From JBCCJA01 sp039045975 (GTDB lineage Bacteria; Planctomycetota; Planctomycetia; Planctomycetales; Planctomycetaceae), in assembly GCA_039045975.1 (NCBI GenBank), contig JBCCJA010000064.1, forward strand, positions 1 through 21,046: 21,046 bases of DNA. The letters are read 5' to 3'. Positions 14,474 to 21,046 of this stretch are shown here, in pieces. Position 1 is the stretch's first letter, and every line of letters begins with the position of its first letter. The notes under the pieces are model-generated. The model worked only from the letters and a program-made list of their open reading frames with translations, did not search any database and had not been told where the DNA came from. Position numbers and translations under genes: made by a program.

Positions 14474-14556
14474 ACGGCAACGTTTCTAACCCCGGATGAC
14501 GTGCTACGGTTCGCGTCGCCCGCCGGTCGTGATCCGCGGGCAGACGCGAAGTGAGT

Positions 14557-15546
14557 CTATTTCCGATAACGGGGGTCGGCACCGCCGCCGTTTCGGCCGC
14601 CGATGTTGAACGTCGGCGGGGCCGGGCCTCGGACCGGCGGGCCGCTGATCCGAGGCGGGGGCGGCAGCCGCGGCAACTCGACGCCGGGGGGGACGGGGAC
14701 TTCGACCATGCCGAAGCCGGGCAGGCCGATTTTCACCGTCCGCTGCGGCGGCCCGCCGCCGGCGACCCCGGCGGGCGGGCGGGCCTGGAACTTGAGGGTC
14801 AACGTCTGCCGCTCTTTCAAGATCCGCGAGGCGATCGTGATCGTGTCCTCGACGTCGACGCGGGCCCCGGGCACGGCGACGGCGAGTTGGGCCGTGCGTT
14901 CTTTCCGTGGCAGGACGGAAGGCCCGCGGCCGGGCAGCGGCTGGCGGTACTGGTCGGTGCCGACGACCTGCCCCGACAGGTCGGCCCGCGGATAGCGGGA
15001 GATGTGATCGGGGACTTTGATCTCGATGACGATCAGATAGGGCTGCCCGGCGAACGGCGTCGGCGGGAACGTGTAGGCGGTGAAGCTGCCGGCGGTGACG
15101 GTGCCGCCGTCGGCCGGGCGGGAGAACGGCAGGCTTTTGAGACCGGCAGAGGCGAAGCCGGTGGCGTCGCGGGCCTCGGCGTCTCCGTCTTGGCCGTCGC
15201 CGGCGGAGCCGTCGAGCGGACGGACGAACGCGGCGAGGGTCGGGACCACGGACGCCTGCGTGACGACTTCTTCGAAGACGACGTCGGGCGGGGCGGCGTC
15301 GGCGGAGGGCGGCTCGGCGGCGGCGAAGCTGCCGAGTGAGGTGTCGATTTCGTCGACGAACAGGTCGCTGCGCTCGGCCGGCTGTTCGAGTGCGGTCACC
15401 GAAGCGCCGACGCCGGAGAGCGTTTGGAACGTGTAGGCCGCGGCGGCGGCGAGCAACGCGACGTGAATCAGCAGCGACAGGCCGAAGCCGCGGGACCACT
15501 CGCCGAGGCGTTCACGGGAGACGGGGACGCGGGCGGAGGCTGCCAT
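14557..15546 (-). CDS. Single-pass membrane protein, tandem paralogue 2 with Pro-rich tail (unknown family)
   Basis: The 329-aa product has the same plan as its downstream neighbour: a short basic head and one span (about 20-40, GFGLSLLIHVALLAAAAAYT). An acidic linker with EIDTSLGSFA follows, then a variable spacer and the shared domain at 135-253 (YLIVIEIKVP, DLSGQVVGTDQYRQPLPGRG, LAVAVPGAR, LKERQTLTLKF). It adds a Pro/Gly-rich tail (254-329) with PPRISGPPVRGPAPP. The N-terminal head plus single span followed by a proline-rich region recalls TonB-like layouts, but no TonB domain is recognised. The ATG at 15546 has a GAGGA 7 nt upstream. The function is unknown. Confidence 0.82.
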   Translation of the reverse strand: MAASARVPVSRERLGEWSRGFGLSLLIHVALLAAAAAYTFQTLSGVGASVTALEQPAERSDLFVDEIDTSLGSFAAAEPPSADAAPPDVVFEEVVTQASVVPTLAAFVRPLDGSAGDGQDGDAEARDATGFASAGLKSLPFSRPADGGTVTAGSFTAYTFPPTPFAGQPYLIVIEIKVPDHISRYPRADLSGQVVGTDQYRQPLPGRGPSVLPRKERTAQLAVAVPGARVDVEDTITIASRILKERQTLTLKFQARPPAGVAGGGPPQRTVKIGLPGFGMVEVPVPPGVELPRLPPPPRISGPPVRGPAPPTFNIGGRNGGGADPRYRK

Positions 15547-15651
15547 CGGTCGGTCCTCGAGACGATCGTCGCGACGGTCGGCCGTGGCCCGCGGCCGTGC
15601 TTGAAGTGTACCGCGGCCGGGTGTCGGGGGCGGCGGAAACCGGGCCGTGGC

Positions 15652-16869
15652 TTATCCGTCGGCGAGAAATCGGGTCGCGACGCGTCGGCCCGGGCTCGAC
15701 AGGGCGAGGTCTTCCAACTCGGCCGGGGTGACCCAGCGGCAGTCCGATTTGAGGCGTCCGCCGGTCGCGTCGGCGGTGAGGCATTGCAGCGTGATGCGGT
15801 AGACGGTGACGCCGTGTTTGATGCGGCCGACGAGCGGGCCGGGGGAGGAGGCGATGCCGGTCTCGTCGCGGACGGAGGCCGCGAGGAAGTCGGCGGCCTC
15901 GACGGCGAGCGGGTCGTCGAGTGGGAGTGAGCGTCGGCCGGCGGCGTCGGCTTCGGGGAAGGTGGCGTCGGCGAGGCCGCCCGGGAGTTCATACCTGGGA
16001 AAGTCCCACAGCCCGGCCCACCACTCGTCGGGGCCTCGGCGGCGGACGAGGACGCGGCCGGCCTTGCGGACGAGCAGCGTCGCGTCGACGCGGTCGACCG
16101 GTTTTTTCTTTGCGGCGGCCCGCGGGATGGCGTCCTGCAGGCCCTCGTCGTACGCGACGCAGGCGGACGCCATCGCGCAGCTGACGCAGTCGGGGTTTTG
16201 CGGCGTGCAGACGGCTCCGCCGAGTTCCATGACGGCGTGGTTCAGCGTCGCGGGCTCGGCGCCGTCGTCGTGGGCGTCGGCGACGATCCGGGTCGCGAAG
16301 GCCCAGAGGCGTTTCTGAGCGGCCGACTTCGTGACGACCTCGCGTTCGCCGAGCAGGCGGGCAAAGAGGCGGACGGTGTTCGCCTCGACGATCGGGGCGG
16401 GCAGGCCGAAGGCGAACGAGGCGATCGCGCCGGCGGTGTAGCGGCCGACGCCGGGCAAGGCGTGGAGGCCCTCGACCGACCGCGGGAACTCGCCGCCGTG
16501 TTCGTCGACGACGACCTTCGCGGCGGCGTGCAGGTGGCGGGCGCGGCGGTAGTAGCCGAGGCCGGCCCAGTGGGCGAGGACGTCGTCCTCGTCGGCGGCG
16601 GCGAGGTCGGCGACGGTCGGGAAGCGGCCGACGAAGCGTTCGAAGAAGGGCGTGACGGCCGCGACGGTCGTCTGTTGCAGCATGATCTCGCTGACCCAGA
16701 CGGCGTAGGGGTCGCGGGTGCGTCGCCAGAGCAGGTCGCGGCCGTGGCCGCGGTACCAGTCGAACAGCTCGTCGCGGGCGTCGGCGAAGCGGGCCGCGGC
16801 GGCGGCGACGTCGTGCGGGTCGGCGGACACTCGCGCTTCGGACGGTTTCTCGATAACTTGCGTCGCCAA
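15652..16869 (-). CDS. mutY: A/G-specific adenine glycosylase MutY
   Basis: The 405-aa protein removes adenine mispaired with 8-oxoguanine. Visible features are SEIMLQQTTV (60-69, with Glu61 equivalent to catalytic E. coli Glu37), the helix-hairpin-helix LPGVGRYTAG (138-147), and the cluster ligands C221-x6-C228-x2-C231-x5-C237 for a 4Fe-4S centre. A C-terminal NUDIX-like domain (about 255-395, with WAGLWDFPRYELPGG) follows. At the position of E. coli Asp138 the protein has Glu162 (PIVEANTVRLF instead of PILDGNVKRVL). The chosen start is TTG 16869, which has GAGG 8 nt upstream; a GTG at 16830 would shorten it by 13 residues. It is divergent from the DNA methyltransferase, with 66 bp between starts. 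Confidence 0.95.
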   Translation of the reverse strand: MATQVIEKPSEARVSADPHDVAAAAARFADARDELFDWYRGHGRDLLWRRTRDPYAVWVSEIMLQQTTVAAVTPFFERFVGRFPTVADLAAADEDDVLAHWAGLGYYRRARHLHAAAKVVVDEHGGEFPRSVEGLHALPGVGRYTAGAIASFAFGLPAPIVEANTVRLFARLLGEREVVTKSAAQKRLWAFATRIVADAHDDGAEPATLNHAVMELGGAVCTPQNPDCVSCAMASACVAYDEGLQDAIPRAAAKKKPVDRVDATLLVRKAGRVLVRRRGPDEWWAGLWDFPRYELPGGLADATFPEADAAGRRSLPLDDPLAVEAADFLAASVRDETGIASSPGPLVGRIKHGVTVYRITLQCLTADATGGRLKSDCRWVTPAELEDLALSSPGRRVATRFLADG

Positions 16870-16935
16870 GACAGGTCCCTCGTCGCTGACGCGACAAGGC
16901 TAGTGACCACACGGTTGGGAGCAAGGACGCGTCCG

Positions 16936-17874
16936 ATGTCGCGTGAATCGTTCGACCGCCTGCACGTCGGCGACTGCGTCGAGGGGATGGCGGGCCTGCC
17001 GGAGGGTTCGGTCGATCTCGCGTTCGCGGACCCGCCGTACAACATCGGCTATCGCTACGACACGTACGACGACAAACGCGACTGGCGGGAATACGTCGAC
17101 TGGTGCAGGACGTGGATCGAAGAGGTCGTCCGCGTGCTCAAGCCGGGCGGGACGTTCTGGCTGGCGATCGGCGACGAGCACGCCGCCGACCTGAAATACC
17201 TGTGCACGCGGCAGCTCGACCCGCCGCTGACGTGCCGCAGCTGGGTGATCTGGTACTACACGTTCGGTGTGAACTGCAAAGCGAAGTTCAGCCGCTCGCA
17301 CGCGCACCTGTTCCACTTCGTCAAGGAGGGCGGGGAGTACACGTTCAACGCCGATGACCCGGCCGTGCGGGTGCCGTCGGCGCGGCAGCTCGTCTATGCC
17401 GACAAGCGGGCGAACCCGCGGGGCCGGTTGCCGGACGACACGTGGATCATGCTGCCGGGGCCGGACGAGGAGCGGCTGGAGCGGTGGCTGCTGCGGCCGC
17501 AGGATGCGCCGGACGGTTTCGATCCGGGCGGCGACGTGTGGTACTTCCCGCGGGTGAACGGGACGTTCGACGAGCGGGCCGGGTGGCACGGCTGTCAGAT
17601 GCCGGAGCAACTGCTCGGTCGGATCGTGCGGGTCTCTTCGCACGAGGGGGACGTCGTGCTCGACCCGTTCGCGGGGTCGGGGACGACGTTGGCGGTCGCG
17701 AAGAAGCTCGGGCGGCGGTATGTCGGGTACGAGATGGACGAGGGGTATGCCGAGCGGGCGACGGCGAGGCTGGCCGAGATCGCGGTCGGGGACGAGTTGT
17801 CGGGGACGGCCGACCCGCTGGTGAGCGCCCCGTCGACAGCGAACGGGCGACGGAGAAAGACGAAGGCCGTTTAG
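16936..17874 (+). CDS. Solitary DNA methyltransferase (DPPY type, amino-methylating)
   Basis: The 312-aa product has catalytic motif IV as ADPPYNIGY (DPPY at 32-35) near the N-terminus, and the SAM-binding motif I DPFAGSGTT at 243-251 near the C-terminus, followed by AKKLGRRYVGYEMD. This order is that of the beta group of N6-adenine or N4-cytosine methyltransferases. The central part (about 100-230, with WYYTFGVNCKAKFSRSHAHL and GDVWYFPRV) should hold the target-recognition region. The specificity cannot be read. No restriction endonuclease or helicase gene is nearby, so it is probably an orphan regulatory or housekeeping enzyme. The ATG at 16936 has AAGG 9 nt upstream; the longer frame to 16198 is antisense to mutY and rejected. 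Residues 275-312 form a basic, likely disordered tail. Confidence 0.92.
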   Translation: MSRESFDRLHVGDCVEGMAGLPEGSVDLAFADPPYNIGYRYDTYDDKRDWREYVDWCRTWIEEVVRVLKPGGTFWLAIGDEHAADLKYLCTRQLDPPLTCRSWVIWYYTFGVNCKAKFSRSHAHLFHFVKEGGEYTFNADDPAVRVPSARQLVYADKRANPRGRLPDDTWIMLPGPDEERLERWLLRPQDAPDGFDPGGDVWYFPRVNGTFDERAGWHGCQMPEQLLGRIVRVSSHEGDVVLDPFAGSGTTLAVAKKLGRRYVGYEMDEGYAERATARLAEIAVGDELSGTADPLVSAPSTANGRRRKTKAV

Positions 17875-17925
17875 CCGGCGCGTGCTTCTATCAGGAATTC
17901 ACGCCGCCTACCGGCGACGGCTAAA
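17870..17925. other. Inverted repeat spanning the methyltransferase stop codon
   Basis: TTTAGCCGGCG (17870-17880, containing the TAG stop) pairs with CGACGGCTAAA (17915-17925) with one mismatch. The 34-nt intervening segment holds a smaller GTG/CAC stem. No T-tract follows. It could stabilise the transcript end or act as a weak terminator before yceH. Confidence 0.4.
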
Positions 17926-17964
17926 CGGGACGAAAACGGGACGGAAAGTGGTAGGAGACGGGCG

Positions 17965-18672
17965 ATGCCGTTGGAGACGAAAGAGGTCGGTCCCGACCGC
18001 GGGCTGTCGAAGCTGAAGGGGCTGACGAAGGCGGAGCGTCGGGCGCTCGGCACGCTGGCGGAGAAGGCGTTCACGACGCCTGGGTCTTACCCGCTGACGC
18101 CGAAGGCGTTGCTTGCCGGCTGCAACCAGTCGTCGAACCGCGACCCGGTGACGCACTACTCGGAGGCCCAAGTCGAGGACGCCGCGAACGGCCTGCAGGA
18201 GCGGGGTCTGCTCGCGGTTGTGCGGACCGAGGGGGGCCGGACGGAGCGGTACCGGCATTACCTCCGCAAGGCGACCGACCTGTCCGAGCCGCAGCTGGCG
18301 GTGATCACGGAGCTGATGCTCCGCGGGCGCCAGACCGTCGGCGAGCTCCGCGGCCGGGCCGGGCGGATGGTGCCGATCGACAGCCTCGAAGAACTCCGTA
18401 GCCATCTGGCGGACCTGATCGCGTGCGGGTTCGTGCGGGCCGGCGGGCCGTTGGAACGTCGCGGGGTCGAGGTCGACCACGCGTTGCACGGCGACGATGA
18501 GACGCCGGCGGCGTTCGGGGCGGCCCCGCCGCAGGCCGTCGAAACGGCGTCGGGCGATGTCGACGACCTGCGGGAGACGGTCGCGGCGCAGTCGGCGCGG
18601 ATCGATACCCTCGAAGCGTCGGTCGCGTCGCTGCGCGAAGATCTGGCGGCGCTGCGGTCCGAGCTTTCCTAG
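17965..18672 (+). CDS. yceH: YceH/DUF480 family protein
   Basis: The 235-aa product matches the UPF0502/DUF480 (YceH) family, a pair of winged-helix domains. Family features are LTKAERRALGTLAEKAFTTP, YPLTPKALLAGCNQSSNRDP with YSEAQVEDAANGLQERGLLA, and in the second domain LAVITELMLRGRQTVGELRG with LADLIACGFV. Residues about 195-235 form a heptad-like coiled coil (VDDLRETVAAQSARIDTLEA). The biochemical function is not established; the fold suggests DNA or protein binding. The ATG at 17965 has an AGGAG 7 nt upstream (17953-17957), one of the better ribosome sites in the window. It follows the methyltransferase by 90 bp. Confidence 0.93.
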   Translation: MPLETKEVGPDRGLSKLKGLTKAERRALGTLAEKAFTTPGSYPLTPKALLAGCNQSSNRDPVTHYSEAQVEDAANGLQERGLLAVVRTEGGRTERYRHYLRKATDLSEPQLAVITELMLRGRQTVGELRGRAGRMVPIDSLEELRSHLADLIACGFVRAGGPLERRGVEVDHALHGDDETPAAFGAAPPQAVETASGDVDDLRETVAAQSARIDTLEASVASLREDLAALRSELS

Positions 18673-18700
18673 GCGGACCGGTTCGCGAATGATTCCCGGT

Positions 18701-18706
18701 CATAAT
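18701..18706 (+). promoter_or_regulatory. Candidate -10 element for the lipoprotein gene
   Basis: CATAAT lies 30 bp upstream of the GTG at 18737, in an AT-richer patch after yceH. No good -35 hexamer accompanies it. If real, it rules out the alternative upstream ATG at 18689. Confidence 0.3.
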
Positions 18707-18736
18707 CGCACGACCGCAACACCCGAGAGACCGACC

Positions 18737-20881
18737 GTGACCCGCGGACCCCGGCTGACGTTTTTTTTCGCCCCTATCGTCTGTGTCGCGGTGCTGGGCT
18801 GCACCGCGGAGGTCGCGACAGACCCCGCCGTGTCGGCGGACGGGCCGATGGCGGATCCGGTCGCCGTGTCGGCGTCGGACGCGGCCGCGGAGCGGTTCGG
18901 GCCGCTGACGGCCGACGACGTGGCCGGCCGGTGGCAATTCGTGATGTACGGTGACAGCAACGACTTGAACGCCGGCTTCGTGACGCTCGGCACGCCGGGC
19001 GATGACGCCGGGGTCGCGGTCGAAGCGTTCGACGCGACGGAGCTGTTCCAAGGTTCGACCGTCGAGCAGTGCCGCTTCGAGGGCGAGACGCTGTCGATGA
19101 CGTTCCGTTTCGGAAAGCCGGAGGACGCTCCGCAGGACTTCGTCCCGCCGACCTACACGTTCACCGGCCGACGCCTGCCCGACGGGGTCGTGTACGGCCA
19201 CATGCTGTTCCCGAACTACAACGCCGAGCCGGTCCGCCTGAAACGTGTCCCGCCCGGCGCGGTCATCAACGAGGCGACGCTGGCGAAAGTCATGATCGGG
19301 CCGACGAAGGGCCGGCTGGCGGCCCAGACCGCCTTCACCGCCGCCGACCCGATCGCGGCGTACACCGAACTGGCGTCGGCCGAGACGCCGAGCGCCGCCG
19401 TCGGGGACAGCATCAAGCGGCTGCTGGAGAACTCGGGCCTCATAGCGAACGCTGACCAGGAGCGGGTCCGGGGGCTGACCGATGCGTACGTCGCGGCGGA
19501 GGAAAAGTGGGGCGAGGCGCCGGGGCTGGTCGCGCGGATGGTCTGCGCGTTCTCGCTCAAAAAGAACGGCGTCCATGACGGTCTGGCCGACGAGTTGGCC
19601 GAGGAAACGCTGTCCCGCGTGCCCGAGTTCGTCGCACAGGAATGGGGCCGTCTCATCGAGATCGGCGAGCTGCAGGGCCGGATCGCGATCGCGCGGCGTC
19701 AGGCCGACGCGGCGCTGAAGAAGGTCGCGGACGATCCCGCGGCGGCCCTGGCGATGTTCGAGTCGATCCCGGAGGAGTTCTCGCTCGACCCGCACGTGCT
19801 TTACCGGAGTGCGGAAGTCGCCGAGGCGGCCGGCGACCGCGACGCGGCGATCGAAGACTTCGGCACGCTGTTGGCCGTGCCGGGGCTCGCCGCCGAGGTC
19901 GACCGGCTGCCGATCCGCGAATCGCTCGACTACACGCCGCCGGCCGGTCGGATCACCGAGCTGTGGCTGGAGGCGAACAGCTCGCTCGACGGGCTCGAGG
20001 CGTACGTCAACGAGATTTACGACGGGCTCGTCTTCGACCTGGTCGAGCAGGCCGGGGGGCCGGAAGTCGCCGACGGGCGTGAGCTGCGTCCCGGGCAGGC
20101 CGGTCGGCTGCTAGAACTATTTACCGGGCAGTCGTGCCCGCCGTGCGTCGCGGCCGACATCGCGACCGAGGCGCTCGAATCGCTGCCGCGGACGTCGGCC
20201 GACCTGATCGTGCTCCGCTACCACGTGCACGTCCCGGGGCCCGACCAGTTGGCGACCGCGTCGTCGGTCGACCGCATGGGGTATTACGAGATCCCGGGGA
20301 CGCCGACGCTGTTCGTCGACGGGGCGGCGTCGCAGACCGGCGTGCCGGGGCCTTATCCGCGGAGCGGCCTCGTCTACGCCGGGCTCGCCGCGGAGGTGTT
20401 GGGCGTCGACCCGCCGGCGGCACCGATCGAACTCGTCGCGACCGCGGGCGACGGCGTCGTCTACATCTCGGCCCGGGCCGATGCCGCGGACCTGCCGGAG
20501 CAGACGCGGCTCCGCGTCGTGCTCGCCGAGAGGGAGATCGACTTTCAGGCCGGGAACGGCATCCGGCGGCATCACATGATCGCGCGGGCGATGCCGGGCG
20601 GCTCGGACGGCGTCGCCGCGGCCGAAGGAACGCTGGCAATCGAAGAGACCGTCTCGCTCGCCGACGTGCGGGCCGAGATCGACGCGCACCTCGACGAGAT
20701 CGAACGGCAGCTCACGAACGACGAATACCTGTTCAAATTCAACGGGCGGCCGCAGGACCTGGACGATCTCGCGGTCGTCGCGTTCCTGCAGGACGACGCG
20801 ACGAAGGCGGTGCTCGGCACGGCCGTCGTCCCGGTCGACATGACGACGCCCGACGCGGATGACGCCTCGCCCGAGACGTGA
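18737..20881 (+). CDS. Large lipoprotein with thioredoxin-like CPPC domain
   Basis: The 714-aa product starts at GTG 18737. This gives a clean lipoprotein signal: a basic start (MTRGPRL), a hydrophobic FFFAPIVCVAV, and the lipobox VLGC with Cys22 as the lipidated residue. Residues about 55-175 form a beta-rich module (DVAGRWQFVMYGDSND through GRRLPDGVVYGHMLF). Residues about 200-420 are helical and repeat-like (AALAMFESIPEEF, LYRSAEVAEAAGDRDAAIED), suggesting TPR-type packing. A thioredoxin-like domain follows with LLELFTGQSCPPCVAADIA (CPPC at 467-470) and the cis-proline loop TPT at 522-524. A final beta domain occupies about 540-690, broadly like Omp28-type proteins. It probably acts as an envelope thiol-disulfide oxidoreductase or cysteine-dependent binding protein. 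The domain combination is not one I can name. Confidence 0.85.
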   Translation: MTRGPRLTFFFAPIVCVAVLGCTAEVATDPAVSADGPMADPVAVSASDAAAERFGPLTADDVAGRWQFVMYGDSNDLNAGFVTLGTPGDDAGVAVEAFDATELFQGSTVEQCRFEGETLSMTFRFGKPEDAPQDFVPPTYTFTGRRLPDGVVYGHMLFPNYNAEPVRLKRVPPGAVINEATLAKVMIGPTKGRLAAQTAFTAADPIAAYTELASAETPSAAVGDSIKRLLENSGLIANADQERVRGLTDAYVAAEEKWGEAPGLVARMVCAFSLKKNGVHDGLADELAEETLSRVPEFVAQEWGRLIEIGELQGRIAIARRQADAALKKVADDPAAALAMFESIPEEFSLDPHVLYRSAEVAEAAGDRDAAIEDFGTLLAVPGLAAEVDRLPIRESLDYTPPAGRITELWLEANSSLDGLEAYVNEIYDGLVFDLVEQAGGPEVADGRELRPGQAGRLLELFTGQSCPPCVAADIATEALESLPRTSADLIVLRYHVHVPGPDQLATASSVDRMGYYEIPGTPTLFVDGAASQTGVPGPYPRSGLVYAGLAAEVLGVDPPAAPIELVATAGDGVVYISARADAADLPEQTRLRVVLAEREIDFQAGNGIRRHHMIARAMPGGSDGVAAAEGTLAIEETVSLADVRAEIDAHLDEIERQLTNDEYLFKFNGRPQDLDDLAVVAFLQDDATKAVLGTAVVPVDMTTPDADDASPET

Positions 20882-20884
20882 GAC

Positions 20885-20926
20885 GGACGTTGCGTCCGGC
20901 TCAGCAGCCTTGTATCTCAACAAGGC
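20885..20926 (+). terminator. Tandem hairpins after the lipoprotein gene
   Basis: Two small stems follow the stop codon: GGACG-TTG-CGTCC (20885-20897) and GCCTTGT-ATCTCA-ACAAGGC (20907-20926, 7-bp perfect stem). No T-tract is present, so termination is inferred from position and structure only. Confidence 0.4.
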
Positions 20927-20954
20927 AGGTGTGATGCGTCAGGATCAGAGTCGT

Positions 20955-20995
20955 CGCGTGCGGCGGAGTGAGCGTAGCGAACGCAGCCGCACGCG
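20955..20995. repeat. Nested palindrome near window end
   Basis: CGCGTGCGGC (20955-20964) and GCCGCACGCG (20986-20995) form a perfect 10-bp stem. Inside it, GCGT-AGCGA-ACGC forms a second stem. This layered structure in non-coding DNA may be another dispersed element. Nothing else is recognised from 20996 to the window end. Confidence 0.5.
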
Positions 20996-21046
20996 GCGTC
21001 GCGCCGCGAGGTCGTCCGAGCCCGGGGTCCCGAACCCGAGGCCAAG

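Noticed and set aside
13502..14554. 350-aa plus-strand open frame opposite paralogue 1 and repeat C
   Set aside because: It is a shadow frame that runs through the repeat and has no recognisable domain. The minus-strand protein has a clear paralogue.
14557..15546. TonB assignment for paralogue 2
   Set aside because: Only the layout (one span plus a Pro-rich region) is similar. The C-terminal TonB fold and an ExbB/ExbD neighbourhood are absent.
15579..15597. CGGCCG-7 nt-CGGCCG hairpin downstream of mutY
   Set aside because: Self-complementary hexamers are common at this GC level and no T-tract follows, so it is not listed as a terminator.
16198..16935. Long N-terminal extension of the DNA methyltransferase frame
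   Set aside because: It is antisense to mutY, Gly/Val/Asp-rich and motif-free. The ATG at 16936 has a ribosome site and a family-like N-terminus.
18305..19795. 496-aa minus-strand open frame opposite yceH and the lipoprotein
   Set aside because: It is a shadow of two well-supported genes; its translation is Arg-rich with no domain.

Overview
The window is high-GC bacterial DNA; the one ordinary coding line I counted by hand was 75% G+C. I infer a planctomycete. The reasons are several hypothetical proteins of types I associate with that phylum, the frequent absence of Shine-Dalgarno sites, and dispersed palindromic repeats built on an AGCCCG...CGGGCT core. The genus cannot be fixed from this sequence alone. 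There are about 18 protein genes and no tRNA, rRNA, CRISPR array, transposase or prophage gene that I can see.

Left part (1-6304). A truncated secreted BON-domain gene (-) is followed by a 155-aa protein with a basic head and an acidic tail (+). A near-perfect bidirectional terminator separates that gene from rpsU (-). Then come thyX and hspQ (both -), a two-helix membrane protein of unknown function (+), and a 181-aa AT-richer unknown gene lying just downstream of a COG2509-type FAD-dependent oxidoreductase (both -).

Middle (6305-12593). A possible small zinc-ribbon gene (+) runs into the 3' end of a DegT/EryC1-type PLP aminotransferase (-). Divergent from the aminotransferase is a forward run: a CobW/G3E-type GTPase, an exported protein-isoaspartate methyltransferase that overlaps it by 4 bp, an unusually short YgfZ/GcvT-fold protein, and a BtaA-family aminocarboxypropyl transferase. 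The run ends in a large 82-bp imperfect palindrome.

Right part (12594-21046). Three leftward genes come next: two tandem paralogues of an unidentified single-pass membrane family (about 61% identical over 119 residues), then an ATP-grasp-like protein whose start overlaps the second paralogue's stop. MutY (-) is divergent from a solitary DPPY-type DNA methyltransferase (+). YceH (DUF480) and a large lipoprotein with a CPPC thioredoxin-like module follow (both +). The window ends in hairpin-rich non-coding DNA.

Most genes are housekeeping or conserved accessory functions: translation, dTMP synthesis, DNA and protein repair, Fe-S maintenance and membrane lipid. I do not see a defence island or an obvious new multi-gene system. 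The best candidates for undescribed biology are the tandem membrane paralogues with their coupled ATP-grasp gene, the palindromic repeat families, and several proteins with unusual features: an exported PCMT with an extra domain, MutY with Glu at the catalytic Asp position, a compact YgfZ, and the short zinc-ribbon ORF.
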